A DNA stretch of 64,000 nucleotides, from positions 367,449-431,448 of the forward strand of contig NZ_JTGN01000006.1 of assembly GCF_000797495.1 (NCBI RefSeq), written 5' to 3'. Each line of letters starts with the position of its first letter. Position 1 is the first letter of the stretch. Under the pieces are notes generated by a model, which saw only the letters and a program-made list of their open reading frames with translations, was not told where the DNA came from and made no database searches. This document shows positions 1 through 8,868 of this stretch, piece after piece. Position numbers and translations under genes: made by a program. This DNA comes from Robinsoniella peoriensis (lineage in GTDB: Bacteria > Bacillota > Clostridia > Lachnospirales > Lachnospiraceae).

Positions 1-480
1 TGCTATCAGAGCCGCATAGGTATCCTGAATTTTCAGCACGTTCACAACCAGGATATAAAGCGGAACCTGAGTCACCTGATAAGGCACCATCATCGCCACT
101 AATAAAAGAAAGAAGAAAAATTTACATCCCGGAAAGCGCAGTTTGGCAAATGCATATCCAGCCAGACTTGCAAATATTACGTTACTTACAGTCACTGCTG
201 ATGCCACAAGAAGTGAATTCAAAATCCAGCGAAACGAATATTTGCTGTATCCAAAGAAAAACTTATAGGAATCCAGAGAGAAATTCCTGGGTATCAAAGA
301 ATAACTGGCACCTCCCGCTTCCGTAGGTGCTCCAAAGGAGGATACTACCATATAGTAAATCGGGAAAATGGTAAGTACCGCAATGGTAACAAGCAAGAGG
401 GCCAAAAGCAGATTTCTGAGGTTTTTTCGATACCTTTGATTCTTTCCATAGTTTTTATATAATCCCATCCTTATACCCAT
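1..480 (-). CDS. Carbohydrate ABC transporter permease, MalG type (partial)
   Basis: Inner-membrane permease of a CUT1-type sugar importer. The visible 160 codons run in frame from the ATG at 480 to the window edge, so the C-terminal part, including the EAA loop, is missing. An N-terminal hydrophobic segment (LLLALLLVTIAVLTIFPIYY) is followed by a periplasmic stretch and then the membrane segment leading to the family-typical LAGYAFAKLRF and MMVPYQVTQVPLY. It is the last visible gene of the RpiR-MurQ-binding protein-permease operon and pairs with the MalF-type permease upstream. Its start codon lies at the 3' end of a dispersed structured repeat (466-574) that fills the gap between the two permease genes, so its translation may depend on that element. 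An alternative start is the in-frame ATG five codons in. Confidence 0.88.
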   Translation of the reverse strand, partial: MGIRMGLYKNYGKNQRYRKNLRNLLLALLLVTIAVLTIFPIYYMVVSSFGAPTEAGGASYSLIPRNFSLDSYKFFFGYSKYSFRWILNSLLVASAVTVSNVIFASLAGYAFAKLRFPGCKFFFFLLLVAMMVPYQVTQVPLYILVVNVLKIQDTYAALIA

Positions 481-574
481 TGCATACTGCAGGCATACCT
501 GCAATACTGCCACAATAAACAGATTGAAAGAATCACAATGTGGCTTCCTTTCTATATCATAATTTTCTTTCAAT
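466..574 (-). repeat. Dispersed structured leader element, copy A
   Basis: Read on the minus strand, the element starts with ATTGAAAGAA (565-574), which pairs with TTCTTTCAAT (523-532). GCCACA inside that loop can pair with TGTGGC downstream of it, giving crossing stems. A hairpin follows (TATTGCAGG, loop, CCTGCAGTA; 485-506), and the sequence ends AATGGGTATAAGGATG, overlapping the start codon of the MalG-type permease. Two further copies lie at 11135-11235 and 62335-62442. The outer stem reads ATTGAAAGAA/TTCTTTCAAT here and GTTGAAAGAA/TTCTTTCAAC in the third copy, a compensatory pair change. It is either an RNA regulatory leader or a small mobile repeat; I do not recognise a named family. 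Confidence 0.75.
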
Positions 575-580
575 CAGGAT

Positions 581-1468
581 CTAATATTCCACATCATTGG
601 CACTTAGCTTGAACTGGAATACTGCAAATACTGCAATGATTACAGCCAGAATTAATGCCTGGGCGCAGGCTTCCCCATACTCAAAGTATTTAAACGCCCG
701 GTTAAAAATCAAAAGTCCCGCCATCGTAGTCGCATTATCCGGGCCGCCGCCGGTCATCAGGTAGGCATTCTGGAATGACTGAAATCCGTTGATGACACCG
801 GTGATTGCCAGAAATACCGTAGTTGGTTTTACCATGGGCCACACTATATATCGTACTTTTTGAAAAAAGGATGCCCCATCAATGTCTGCTGCCTCATAAT
901 ATGTGGAATCAATACCAAGCAGTGCCGCAATATAAATGATTATGCTGGTACCCAGACCGGAAAAAACAGCCATAATAATCAGGGATACCATCGCCGTCTT
1001 AGAACTTCCCAGCCAGTTCTGGCTGCTGATACCAAATATACGAAGCACACTGTTTAAAAGCCCCGTTGGCAGCGGATCATAAATCCACTTCCATACAAAG
1101 GAAAGAGCCACCCCGGACGCAATAGCCGGAAGATAAAATACCGCCTTAAAAACGGTCTGCGTCCTTTTCTTAAAGGGAAGAATGAATAAAGAAATAGAAA
1201 AGGATAAAAACATGGATATGGGTACTGCAAAAATGGTGTATACCAGCGTGTTTTTCAGTGCTTTGTAAAATAAAGCGTTCTTAAAAGCAGACAGATAATT
1301 GTCAAATCCTACCCAGGTTGTTTTCAGGGGTTTGTAGTGCTGAAAGCTGGTGACCGCAGCAGAAATAACCGGATACAAGGTGAAAACAATAAAAGTTGTA
1401 AGGGGGACAAGAATAAAAATATATCCCCAGAGCGCATCTTTTTTCAGTTTATGTTTTTTATTCGTCAT
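581..1468 (-). CDS. Carbohydrate ABC transporter permease, MalF/UgpA type
   Basis: A 295-residue inner-membrane permease of a CUT1 sugar importer. It has an N-terminal cytoplasmic stretch rich in lysine, a first membrane segment at about residues 15-35, and five more segments. The EAA-loop region reads YYEAADIDGASFFQKVRYI at about residue 190, the ATPase contact site typical of the family. It sits about 75 bp after the binding-protein gene and about 100 bp before the second permease, the gap being filled by the structured repeat. No ATPase gene is in this operon, so the importer probably uses a shared MsmX/MalK-type ATPase encoded elsewhere, as is common in Firmicutes. With MurQ and RpiR upstream, an amino sugar or muropeptide-derived sugar is the likely substrate (inference). 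Confidence 0.92.
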   Translation of the reverse strand: MTNKKHKLKKDALWGYIFILVPLTTFIVFTLYPVISAAVTSFQHYKPLKTTWVGFDNYLSAFKNALFYKALKNTLVYTIFAVPISMFLSFSISLFILPFKKRTQTVFKAVFYLPAIASGVALSFVWKWIYDPLPTGLLNSVLRIFGISSQNWLGSSKTAMVSLIIMAVFSGLGTSIIIYIAALLGIDSTYYEAADIDGASFFQKVRYIVWPMVKPTTVFLAITGVINGFQSFQNAYLMTGGGPDNATTMAGLLIFNRAFKYFEYGEACAQALILAVIIAVFAVFQFKLSANDVEY

Positions 1469-1544
1469 CGTCTTCTACTTTCCAGGGGGTGCTGCGAAGT
1501 CAGCCTTCACAGATGTGAAATATCTCCGCTCCACCCCCTTATAC

Positions 1545-3053
1545 TTAATTATTTACACAACCATCTTCGCCAAACCTTTCATATGCTGCGTCTTTGATTG
1601 CCTGATACATCTCTTCCGGTGATACTTCCCCAGCCAGCAGTCCCTGGAATTTCGGCACTATAATTTCATCCTCAATTTTGATTGCACTGGCACTTAAATC
1701 CGCCGGGATATCCGGTCGTGCTTCTCCGACCTGCGTTAAAAGCTTCTGCACTGCTTTTGTATTATTTTCATTTTTGTTTTCTATCGAAGGAAGTGTATCA
1801 TATGCTTTACGTCCGCTTTCACAGATTGGGTTTAAATATAATTCCTGGCAGGTCTGTGCTGCCCGCTCACCGCTTGCCAGATAATACGCTGCCTTAGCTA
1901 CATTTTTGAGATGGGCTTCATCCGGATTTCTTTCTCCGGAAAGGCAGATATATCCGTCCACTGCACCGTATGACTGCTGTTCCCCGCCCTCAAATACCGG
2001 AACGGGAAGAACAATGTAATCTAATTCAATGCTGTTCTCTACTGCACTGTTATCCTTATTTTTCAGTTTTTCATTATTATCAGCAGCACTTTTTTCAAAA
2101 GAAGACAGTCCTTTTCCGGTAATCATTGTCTGACCGGTCAGGAACATATTCCAACGTTTCCCGGCATCTATTGATCCCAGTTCTTTCGGCATCGATCCGT
2201 CATCGATCAATGTCCTCAGATCCTTTAGAAAACTTAACATTTGAGTACTGGTATAGGCATATTTTAAGTCTTTATCAAATGCCGACGGCATCCCCGCATT
2301 TCGCACAAAGATACTGAAATAATCCTTTGCCGCCACACCTGAGCAGGCAAACAGAAATCCATAACGGCTGATGGTATCCCCATCTTTTACAACACCTTTT
2401 TTGATTGCGTCACGAAACTCATCATAACTCCAGCCCTCTTCCTGTATGTTTTTCCAGTCTATTCCTGAATCTTCCAGAAACTGGCGGTTGCCGCCGATAC
2501 ACTGAACCTCACAATAAGCCGGAAAACCATACATTCCATCTCCATTTTTAAAGTAATTTAAGATATCCTGGTCAAAATCTTGCATCATATCCTCATCCGC
2601 ATACCTGGATATATCCACTGCCATGCCGGAATCTACATATTTGGATAGTCCATCTGAGCCGATAAATGCAATATCAGGCGGAGATCCTGCATTTACCTGA
2701 ACATCTAACTTCTGGGTGACATCTTCCCAGCTTGCCGTTGTTACCTGAATCTCAACCTCCGGATTATCCTTGTTAAAAGCTTCCACATAAGAATTGATTT
2801 TATCCTGATAGGTAGCGGATACGGGTGGAAGCAGGGCCGTGACCACATCCTTTTCCTGGGCAGCAATTTCTTTTTCATTTGCCGGACTGCTCTCCTTTGA
2901 ACTATCTGCAGCGTTTCCTGCATCTGCTGTTTCCTGAGAACTGTCTTTTACACTGCTTTTTGTCTCATTCGCTGTGGAAGCGCCACAACCTGCTATAACC
3001 GATGCTGCCATCACTGCTGCCATCCCAAATCCCCATAATTTTTTACCTTTCAT
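1545..3053 (-). CDS. Extracellular sugar-binding lipoprotein of the MurQ operon
   Basis: Solute-binding protein (family 1, CUT1 type) of 502 residues that captures the sugar for the two permeases downstream. The start was placed at 3053 because GGAGG lies 7 bases before it and the protein then begins MKGKKLWGFGMAAVMAAS, a clean lipoprotein signal ending in the lipobox VIAGC. An upstream in-frame start would only add a charged non-signal extension overlapping murQ. A Ser/Asp/Glu-rich linker follows the lipid-anchored Cys, then the binding fold with motifs such as KLDVQVNAGSPPDIAFIGSD. Only 13 bp separate it from murQ, so the two are certainly co-transcribed. The position next to murQ suggests MurNAc or a related amino sugar as ligand; this is inference from context. 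Confidence 0.9.
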   Translation of the reverse strand: MKGKKLWGFGMAAVMAASVIAGCGASTANETKSSVKDSSQETADAGNAADSSKESSPANEKEIAAQEKDVVTALLPPVSATYQDKINSYVEAFNKDNPEVEIQVTTASWEDVTQKLDVQVNAGSPPDIAFIGSDGLSKYVDSGMAVDISRYADEDMMQDFDQDILNYFKNGDGMYGFPAYCEVQCIGGNRQFLEDSGIDWKNIQEEGWSYDEFRDAIKKGVVKDGDTISRYGFLFACSGVAAKDYFSIFVRNAGMPSAFDKDLKYAYTSTQMLSFLKDLRTLIDDGSMPKELGSIDAGKRWNMFLTGQTMITGKGLSSFEKSAADNNEKLKNKDNSAVENSIELDYIVLPVPVFEGGEQQSYGAVDGYICLSGERNPDEAHLKNVAKAAYYLASGERAAQTCQELYLNPICESGRKAYDTLPSIENKNENNTKAVQKLLTQVGEARPDIPADLSASAIKIEDEIIVPKFQGLLAGEVSPEEMYQAIKDAAYERFGEDGCVNN

Positions 3054-3066
3054 TTTTGTCCTCCAT

Positions 3067-4017
3067 CTACATCTGTTTTGAAATGTTAAGTTGATCCGTT
3101 TCCCTTTTTCCATTTTTGACTGCTAACCGAATCTTTCCTTTTGCATCCTTAAGCAGTTTGCGGGCTCTTGCAATATTGCAATCCACCAGCATTCTTGTGA
3201 TTGCCAGTTTTGCTTCTCCGCCTGCCTCTCTTAATGCCTCCCTGGCTTCTTCCCTGCTGCAGTTCACAGCCTCCATAACAATATTCTCAGCACGGCATAC
3301 CAGCTTTTCATTTGTCTGCTGTACATCTACCATCAGGTTCTCATATACTTTTCCGATACCTACCATACTTGCGGTAGAGATCATATTCAGTACCATTTTT
3401 TCTGCTGTTCCTGCCTTTAGCCTGGTGGAGCCCGTCAGAATCTCGGGGCCCGTCAGAAGTTCGATTCCAATATCTGCTGTCCTGCCCATTTCCATATTTT
3501 CATTGCAGACAATGGCAACTGTCCTGCATCCCGTTTCTTTTGCATATTCCAGCGCTCCCAGTACATATGGCGTTCTGCCGCTGGCTGCAATACCAATTAC
3601 CGTATCTCTGTCTGTCAATTTGATATTTATCAGATCATCTCTTCCAAGATATGGATTATCTTCTGCGCCCTCTGCTGCTTTTATAAACGCCTCCTTCCCT
3701 CCGGCAATAATACCCACTACGCAGTCGTATGATACCCCAAAAGTGGGGGGACACTCAGAGGCATCCAGAATACCAAGCCTTCCGCTGGTACCCGCTCCTA
3801 TGTAAATGATCCTTCCTCCGCTCTGCAGGCTTTTTGTTGTCCATTCAACCGCCTGTGCTATCCTGGGAAGCTCCCTTTTCACCACCTTTGCCACGCTTTC
3901 ATCCTCATGATTCATAATCGAAATAATTTCAAGAGGCGTCATTTCATCCAATGCCATGGTTTCTGCATTGCGCATTTCTGTTGACATTTTCTTCAAATCT
4001 ACCATTTTTTTGTGCAT
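3067..4017 (-). CDS. murQ: N-acetylmuramic acid 6-phosphate etherase
   Basis: MurQ cleaves the D-lactyl ether of MurNAc-6-phosphate, giving GlcNAc-6-phosphate and D-lactate in cytoplasmic peptidoglycan-sugar recovery. The SIS-fold signature is clear: IIYIGAGTSGRLGILDASEC at about residues 70-90, then VVGIIAGG, GIAASGRTPYVLGALEYA, and GSTRLKAGTAEKMVLNMIST with the conserved Lys of the family. At 316 residues it is close to the usual 300. The start at 4017 has AGAGAGG 6 bases upstream; a longer reading would overlap rpiR coding sequence. It lies 14 bp after the RpiR-type regulator, with the importer genes following. A MurNAc kinase or PTS is not present here, so phosphorylation must come from elsewhere. 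Confidence 0.96.
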   Translation of the reverse strand: MHKKMVDLKKMSTEMRNAETMALDEMTPLEIISIMNHEDESVAKVVKRELPRIAQAVEWTTKSLQSGGRIIYIGAGTSGRLGILDASECPPTFGVSYDCVVGIIAGGKEAFIKAAEGAEDNPYLGRDDLINIKLTDRDTVIGIAASGRTPYVLGALEYAKETGCRTVAIVCNENMEMGRTADIGIELLTGPEILTGSTRLKAGTAEKMVLNMISTASMVGIGKVYENLMVDVQQTNEKLVCRAENIVMEAVNCSREEAREALREAGGEAKLAITRMLVDCNIARARKLLKDAKGKIRLAVKNGKRETDQLNISKQM

Positions 4018-4031
4018 CCAATCCCTCTCTT

Positions 4032-4883
4032 TCACTCCTGGGTATCTGTTTTTGATATGTAAGTTTTCTTTAGGGAAACCATACATGATTCATAATTTCT
4101 CTGAATATAAGCCACATATAAAATGTCAATTACATTCAGCTGTGCCAGCCGGGATGCCAGCTTACCCGTTTTAAATGCATACTCCGTTGCCGTTACATAA
4201 AGATTATAATCCGTCAGTTTCGACAGGGGCGATTCTTTAAAACAGGTAATTGCAATCATGGGTACCTGGGCATTTTTCAATATTTTTGCACAGGATATCA
4301 TCTCCCTGGTCTGCCCGGAGTAGCTGATCATAATAGCCACATCCTGCCGTCCCATTATCTTTGCCTGTACCAGTTGGGCGTGGTAATCTTCACATACCTG
4401 ACACGGCTTATTGATTCTTAAAAACTTCAGATAAGCATCTTTTGCCACTAAAAGCGAAGCACCAATCCCAAAAAAAGCAGCCATTCTGGCATTTTTAAGT
4501 AAATCCAGGCACTTCTCCAGCGTTTCTATATCGATTAAACTTCTGGTATCTTCCAGCGAAGCAATACTCTTATAGGTGATTTTATCCACCAGATTTTCAA
4601 GGGAATCATCACGATGAATTTCATAATCCAATCCCAGTACATTTTCTTTGCGGACAGCAAGCTCATACAACAGCGATTTCTGGAACCTTTTATACTGGGG
4701 AAAGCCCGTCTTATGACAAAGCCTTGTAATTGTGGAAGCAGAAGCATATACTCTGTCTGCCAGCTGATGGATACTCATCTCTGCTGCTTCCTCCGGATTC
4801 TCCAGCAAAAAAGAAATGATACTCTTTTCTGTATTGCTTGCCTGATCATAATACTCACGCAGCCTCACCAAAACACTTTCCAT
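4032..4883 (-). CDS. RpiR/MurR family transcriptional regulator (HTH + SIS)
   Basis: A 283-residue regulator. The N-terminal 75 residues form the HTH_6 domain (EMSIHQLADRVYASASTITR is the helix-turn-helix). From about residue 110 a SIS domain binds a phosphosugar (AAFFGIGASLLVAKDAYLKF, AIMISYSGQTREMI). It heads the operon with murQ, so it probably senses MurNAc-6-P or GlcNAc-6-P and controls its own operon, as MurR does. A second ATG two codons upstream is possible, but the chosen ATG begins the family-typical MESVLVRLREYY. The promoter and a pair of direct repeats lie upstream at 4983-5056. Confidence 0.92.
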   Translation of the reverse strand: MESVLVRLREYYDQASNTEKSIISFLLENPEEAAEMSIHQLADRVYASASTITRLCHKTGFPQYKRFQKSLLYELAVRKENVLGLDYEIHRDDSLENLVDKITYKSIASLEDTRSLIDIETLEKCLDLLKNARMAAFFGIGASLLVAKDAYLKFLRINKPCQVCEDYHAQLVQAKIMGRQDVAIMISYSGQTREMISCAKILKNAQVPMIAITCFKESPLSKLTDYNLYVTATEYAFKTGKLASRLAQLNVIDILYVAYIQRNYESCMVSLKKTYISKTDTQE

Positions 4884-4982
4884 GCATTCTGACCAATCCT
4901 TTCTACATATCTCTCATATAGCAAAAAATTCATTATGCAATACGACCTATATTTTTGTGTTTTTTGTTTATTTATTGTGTTC

Positions 4983-5056
4983 ATTATACATACATGAAAC
5001 ATATCTGTCTATAATTCAGTCTACTTATGGTACTTTGTTTCATCTATTGGTACTTT
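4983..5056 (-). promoter_or_regulatory. Promoter and direct-repeat operator of the rpiR-murQ operon
   Basis: On the minus strand a -10 TATAAT (4983-4988) lies 17 bases from a weak -35 TAGACA (5006-5011). Just upstream are two exact copies of AAAGTACCA (5028-5036 and 5048-5056) at a 20-bp period, so they sit on the same helix face. The position immediately upstream of a poor -35 suits an activator, while RpiR proteins may also act as repressors. The binding protein is not proven; the RpiR gene just downstream is the obvious candidate. Confidence 0.6.
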
Positions 5057-5114
5057 CCCCTAATTTACACCCTTAATTGTGCAATTTCGATACAACCTCT
5101 TTCACCAGAAAATA

Positions 5115-5160
5115 AAAAAGGCGCCGGCGCGCTTTTTCCCTGCGCGCCGACACCTTTTTT
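5115..5160 (-). terminator. Rho-independent terminator of the minus-strand LytTR gene
   Basis: A GC-rich hairpin (arms GGCGCCGGCGCGC and GCGCGCCGACACC, 5119-5155) is flanked by A and T runs on both sides, so it can stop transcription from either direction. It follows the LytTR regulator at 5213-5908 on the minus strand. The rest of 4884-5212 holds the rpiR promoter and no gene. Confidence 0.85.
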
Positions 5161-5212
5161 GAAAAAATAGAGACAATTATACCTACTCAGCAATAGGATA
5201 CGATCCAGCAAT

Positions 5213-5908
5213 TTAGTTCTCAAACAGAAATCTGCTATATCGCTCCATCACCTCTTGCTTCCGCTTCCTGGATACCTGAAGCTCTTTTCCGTTTTTTAAC
5301 AGGATCATGTCCTTATCCAACAACTTTATATAGGACATATTTACAATGTAACTGCGATATGGCTGTATAAAACAAGCCGATTTCAATTCCTGATAAAGCA
5401 TACTCAGGTTCTCATAGGTCGTAAACTCCTGATTTTCCGTATGTATAATTACCTTGTTATTAAAGGATTCAATATACTCGATCGCCTTAAGTGGAATCGA
5501 GACCTTCCGGTACCCACACCTTACCTGAATACATGCCTCCGAACAGGAAATACTAAGTCTGGCAAAGCAATCACATATTTGTAAATATCCCACCGGCTTT
5601 AGCAAATAATTTACTGCATATAGGCGAAATGCTTCTACTGCATAATCACGTAATCCGGTTATAAAAATTAATTTTCCCTGATACTCTCCGCATATTTCCT
5701 CTGCAAGTACCTTACCCTCACCTTCTTCCATTCCGATATCCAGGAAAACCACATCATAACAGTAGCGTTTCAGTGCGTTTTTCATAGAGAATATGGAATG
5801 ATGCAAATGTATCTTGATATCCATTGCATTTTCATGTCCATACCTGTAAATATAAGACTGCAGCAACTCAGCGTCTTTGAAACAAGCATCACAAACAGCT
5901 GCCAGCAT
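5213..5908 (-). CDS. LytTR-family response regulator
   Basis: A 231-residue regulator with an N-terminal receiver domain (residues 1-115) and a C-terminal LytTR DNA-binding domain (about 125-228; YIESFNNKVIIHTENQEF and FIQPYRSYIVNMSYI are typical). The phosphoacceptor Asp (VVFLDIGM) and the conserved Lys (YLLKPV) are present. The usual acidic pair at the N-terminus is CDA rather than CDD, so the metal pocket is weakened. The start is supported by AGGGAGG 9 bases upstream. It is monocistronic, divergent from the LytTR-surface protein-kinase operon at 6115, and could be served by the same kinase. A stem-loop (GAGCGTG/CACGCTC, 5935-5955) lies in its leader. Confidence 0.88.
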   Translation of the reverse strand: MLAAVCDACFKDAELLQSYIYRYGHENAMDIKIHLHHSIFSMKNALKRYCYDVVFLDIGMEEGEGKVLAEEICGEYQGKLIFITGLRDYAVEAFRLYAVNYLLKPVGYLQICDCFARLSISCSEACIQVRCGYRKVSIPLKAIEYIESFNNKVIIHTENQEFTTYENLSMLYQELKSACFIQPYRSYIVNMSYIKLLDKDMILLKNGKELQVSRKRKQEVMERYSRFLFEN

Positions 5909-5934
5909 ACCTCAACACCTCCCTTGTAACCTTT

Positions 5935-5955
5935 GAGCGTGGTTGAAGCACGCTC
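5935..5955. promoter_or_regulatory. Stem-loop in the 5' leader of the minus-strand LytTR gene
   Basis: A perfect 7-bp stem (GAGCGTG and CACGCTC) around a 7-base loop lies 27 bases before the start codon at 5908 and 16 bases before its ribosome site. It has no T tract, so it is more likely a leader structure than a terminator. Function unknown. Confidence 0.4.
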
Positions 5956-6021
5956 TGTCTGACAGAATAAATATCTGCTTTACTGTTATAAAAACAGATT
6001 TCAGTAAGAATAACAATTCAC

Positions 6022-6083
6022 TTGTAATAAAACGCAGTTTTTTGTAATAAAAATCACGAAATCAAATGAAAACATGGTATAAT
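6022..6083 (+). promoter_or_regulatory. Promoter with 20-bp-period direct repeats before the LytTR-kinase operon
   Basis: TTGTAATAAAA occurs at 6022 and again at 6042, a 20-bp period, followed by a -10 TATAAT at 6078-6083 with no good -35. Paired direct repeats about two helical turns apart, next to a poor -35, are the usual arrangement for LytTR-type activators, so autoregulation by the downstream regulator is likely. The spacing from the second repeat to the -10 (36-37 bases) resembles that at the STAS and MATE promoters. Confidence 0.6.
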
Positions 6084-6114
6084 ATTACCGATAAGAAAAA
6101 CAGGAGAATGAAAC

Positions 6115-6837
6115 ATGAAAATAGCTATCTGTGATGATAATACATATGATTTAGACAACTTGACGAGACTTTTGGAGGATTACGGTAGCAATCAGCAAAT
6201 ACCTATTGAATTATACACCTATCCATCTTCCAGGGAGCTTCTTTCAGATTTTGATAAATACAGATTCCCACTTATTTTTCTGGACATCTATATGCAATCT
6301 TTGGACGGTATGCAGGCAGCAAGACTGCTGCGCAAAAAGGATACCAGCTTTCACCTGATTTTTACTACCACCAGTCTCGATCACCCTTTACAGGCCTTCG
6401 GTGTGTCTGCTACGGATTATCTGATTAAGCCAATTACCTATGATGCACTGGATACCTCCATGAAAAAATGCCGGGATTTATTGAACCAGTCTGCTCATTA
6501 CCTGGTGGTTAAAGATAAGAGGCTGGTTCGCAACATATTATTATGTGATATTTACTGGACTGAAAGCAGAGGGCGTATCACCGTACTGCATCTTGAAGAT
6601 GAGGTCATTGAAACATATCTCTCCTACCGTGAGCTGAAAAAACAGGTTGCAGGATTGCCATTTCTGGACAGCATCAGGGGTTGTCTCGTAAATATGAATT
6701 ACATAGAAACCGTTCAGGAACATGATTTTCTAATGACAAACAAAGAAAAAGCGCCTATCCGCCTGCGTGGTTCTCTAATGGTAAAGCAGGCTTATTATGA
6801 CTATTTGTGGAAACGTACAAGAAAGGAATCAATCTAA
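6115..6837 (+). CDS. LytTR-family response regulator (operon with 7TM sensor kinase)
   Basis: A 240-residue two-domain regulator. The receiver domain carries the full acidic pocket (IAICDDN), the phosphoacceptor Asp in LIFLDIYMQS, the Thr/Ser switch (IFTTTS) and the Lys in YLIKPI. The LytTR DNA-binding domain occupies about residues 135-235 (IYWTESRGRITVLHLEDE, FLDSIRGCLVNMNYIETV). Its start is preceded by CAGGAGAATGAAAC. Its stop codon directly abuts the next start at 6838, so translation is coupled to the surface-protein gene. The sensor kinase of the pair is two genes downstream at 8869. Confidence 0.93.
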   Translation: MKIAICDDNTYDLDNLTRLLEDYGSNQQIPIELYTYPSSRELLSDFDKYRFPLIFLDIYMQSLDGMQAARLLRKKDTSFHLIFTTTSLDHPLQAFGVSATDYLIKPITYDALDTSMKKCRDLLNQSAHYLVVKDKRLVRNILLCDIYWTESRGRITVLHLEDEVIETYLSYRELKKQVAGLPFLDSIRGCLVNMNYIETVQEHDFLMTNKEKAPIRLRGSLMVKQAYYDYLWKRTRKESI

Positions 6838-8829
6838 ATGGAACATAGATTTACACGAATGATATACTATGGTACCCTGCTGATCACCTTGTTTCTATTC
6901 TCCACGAGTCTGTGCCTGCCAGTATCGGCAGGCAGTGCATCCCGTGCAGACACCGGCAATGCCGATATGGTATATTCCCGGGAAGAACTTATGAATTGGT
7001 TTGCCGGACATCCAGGCGGAGGAGAAGTTACCCTGGGGAATAATATCGACACCGGCAAATATCTTATTCTGAAGACTACGGCATCAGTTACCATACATAT
7101 GAATGGATATGGGTTTAAGCTCCCTCAATCAAGTTCCTTAAACATATACGGTGAAGTCACGCTGATCAGCATTGATAATCCCGAACCGGTAATAGAAACA
7201 ACATCATCTGCCAGTATCTTTTTTACTAATACAGTAAAAATAAAGGTGGTTGATGGCTGCGGGCTTTATTTTAAGGGAGATGTATATTCCGACTTACAGG
7301 ATGGCCCCAGCAGCCTCCTAACCAGCAGTTTTTTCAATATGTCTGTTTCCGGACCTGACAGTATTGGCATCAAATGCACCGGAGACGTATCACTTGACTC
7401 TTTTAATATCACCCTCTCTAACGGAGCTCTGGGCATAAAAGCCCTGGGTAATATAACCTTGTTTTTAACTGGTATAACTGGCAGTGGCAAACCTTTGGAG
7501 ACTACGGGAACCGTTACACTGGACTGCTGCGGCATGTCTGTGGTACCGGCTAACGCCACAATCATTCACCGGGCAGTGACATTAAATGAATTTTTCGTCA
7601 ATTATGTTATAGCTCCAGGATCTGTTGACACTCTGCTGAACAGGCTTTCTTCTACGGCACGTTTTAATTTTCATTCAGATGATCCGTCTGTGCCTGATCG
7701 TATTGCTTTATTGCCTGTCACCTGGAATATCGGGAATATAGATACGCAGACTCCCGGTATTTATAAGCTGACAACTTATCAGGAATCTTTTCCTGTTTTG
7801 GGATTAGATTATGATTTCCCGCAGATACACGGGACTGTTTTAGTAACCACGCCCGGTAATTACTATTTACACAGTGCTGGTTCCATAAATAAAAATATCC
7901 GGATTTATTTTTATCAGACTCCTTCTGCGGATTCCCTGATCGAACTATATTTTTCCACAGATGAAGGTTCTACCTGGAATCCATTTGAAAGTTTTTCTTT
8001 CCTATACCCCGGAGAACTCTATCTGGAAACGGCTCTGGATAAAAGCTTAAGTTACCTTTTTCAGGCAGATATTACAGCAAACGGCACGACAACCAGAACT
8101 AATATCCTGAAGATTGAATTTGATGACTCCGGACGCCTCACACCTGAGATCTCCGATGGTGACAGGGATGGAAGCGATCGGGATGATCAGATAGTGCCTC
8201 CGCCGAACAACACAGTTAAGCCACCGAATAACATACCTCCAGCTGATGAAGCTCTGCCATCTCCATCTCCCGATGAGAAGATTCCTTCTGAAGATTCAAA
8301 GCCTTCTGCTCCGGATACGGAAACAGAGCCTGCGACCGATAAAGTGCCTTCCTCTGAAACACCTGCCACAAAGCCGCCCCGGCAGGAAGTTACACACTCC
8401 TCTGAACATAAGGATAATTCATCATCCAAACCGCAAGATTCCCAGCAAGGTGCCGGTTCGACGGATAGCCCCCTGCCTGGTCAGGCTGAACATAATTCCA
8501 GTGAAGGCGGTAGCGAAGAGTCAGATAATTCCCCTCTAAATGAAACGGCGCAGCAATCAGAAAACGGCATGATTACAGAAATTCCGGAGACAGGAGCTAT
8601 AGCTTCAGCTAATACGGAAATACCGGAGAAAAAAGGAACTTTCATGGCGGAAACCTCACCTGTTTTAAAAGCTAACGGAAATGCAGAAAGCCCGTCTGTT
8701 AAAAGTAATATCTCAGATCCAATGCCTGTAGGTAAATCTGGTCAGGTTCTGCCCAAAATCTTACTCCTGTGCTCTGCAGTTATTTTGGCATGCCTTACGC
8801 TATATTGGAGAGGTAAACGGAAATCTTAA
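6838..8829 (+). CDS. Secreted, C-terminally membrane-anchored surface protein
   Basis: A 663-residue protein of unknown function. It has a signal peptide (MIYYGTLLITLFLFSTSLC, ending near VSAGSA), then about 400 residues of short beta-strand-like repeats resembling right-handed beta-helix or adhesin folds. About residues 435-620 form a Pro/Ser/Thr/Glu-rich stalk, and a C-terminal membrane helix (PKILLLCSAVILACLTLYW) ends in RGKRKS. There is no LPXTG motif at the sortase position, so it is probably held by the helix. It lies between a response regulator and its kinase in one operon, which suggests it takes part in sensing or is the main regulated output. Codon use resembles its neighbours. No family was recognised. 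Confidence 0.75.
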   Translation: MEHRFTRMIYYGTLLITLFLFSTSLCLPVSAGSASRADTGNADMVYSREELMNWFAGHPGGGEVTLGNNIDTGKYLILKTTASVTIHMNGYGFKLPQSSSLNIYGEVTLISIDNPEPVIETTSSASIFFTNTVKIKVVDGCGLYFKGDVYSDLQDGPSSLLTSSFFNMSVSGPDSIGIKCTGDVSLDSFNITLSNGALGIKALGNITLFLTGITGSGKPLETTGTVTLDCCGMSVVPANATIIHRAVTLNEFFVNYVIAPGSVDTLLNRLSSTARFNFHSDDPSVPDRIALLPVTWNIGNIDTQTPGIYKLTTYQESFPVLGLDYDFPQIHGTVLVTTPGNYYLHSAGSINKNIRIYFYQTPSADSLIELYFSTDEGSTWNPFESFSFLYPGELYLETALDKSLSYLFQADITANGTTTRTNILKIEFDDSGRLTPEISDGDRDGSDRDDQIVPPPNNTVKPPNNIPPADEALPSPSPDEKIPSEDSKPSAPDTETEPATDKVPSSETPATKPPRQEVTHSSEHKDNSSSKPQDSQQGAGSTDSPLPGQAEHNSSEGGSEESDNSPLNETAQQSENGMITEIPETGAIASANTEIPEKKGTFMAETSPVLKANGNAESPSVKSNISDPMPVGKSGQVLPKILLLCSAVILACLTLYWRGKRKS

Positions 8830-8868
8830 TACAAATGATCAAATCCTCATGGAAAGGAGCTTCCTGCA

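Noticed and set aside
8187..8539. Frames on both strands across the Pro/Ser-rich stalk of the surface protein
   Set aside because: They are by-products of the repetitive composition of the real gene and have no ribosome sites.
6838..8829. Sortase anchoring of the surface protein
   Set aside because: An IPETG string occurs, but it lies far from the C-terminal helix, so it is not in sorting-signal position.
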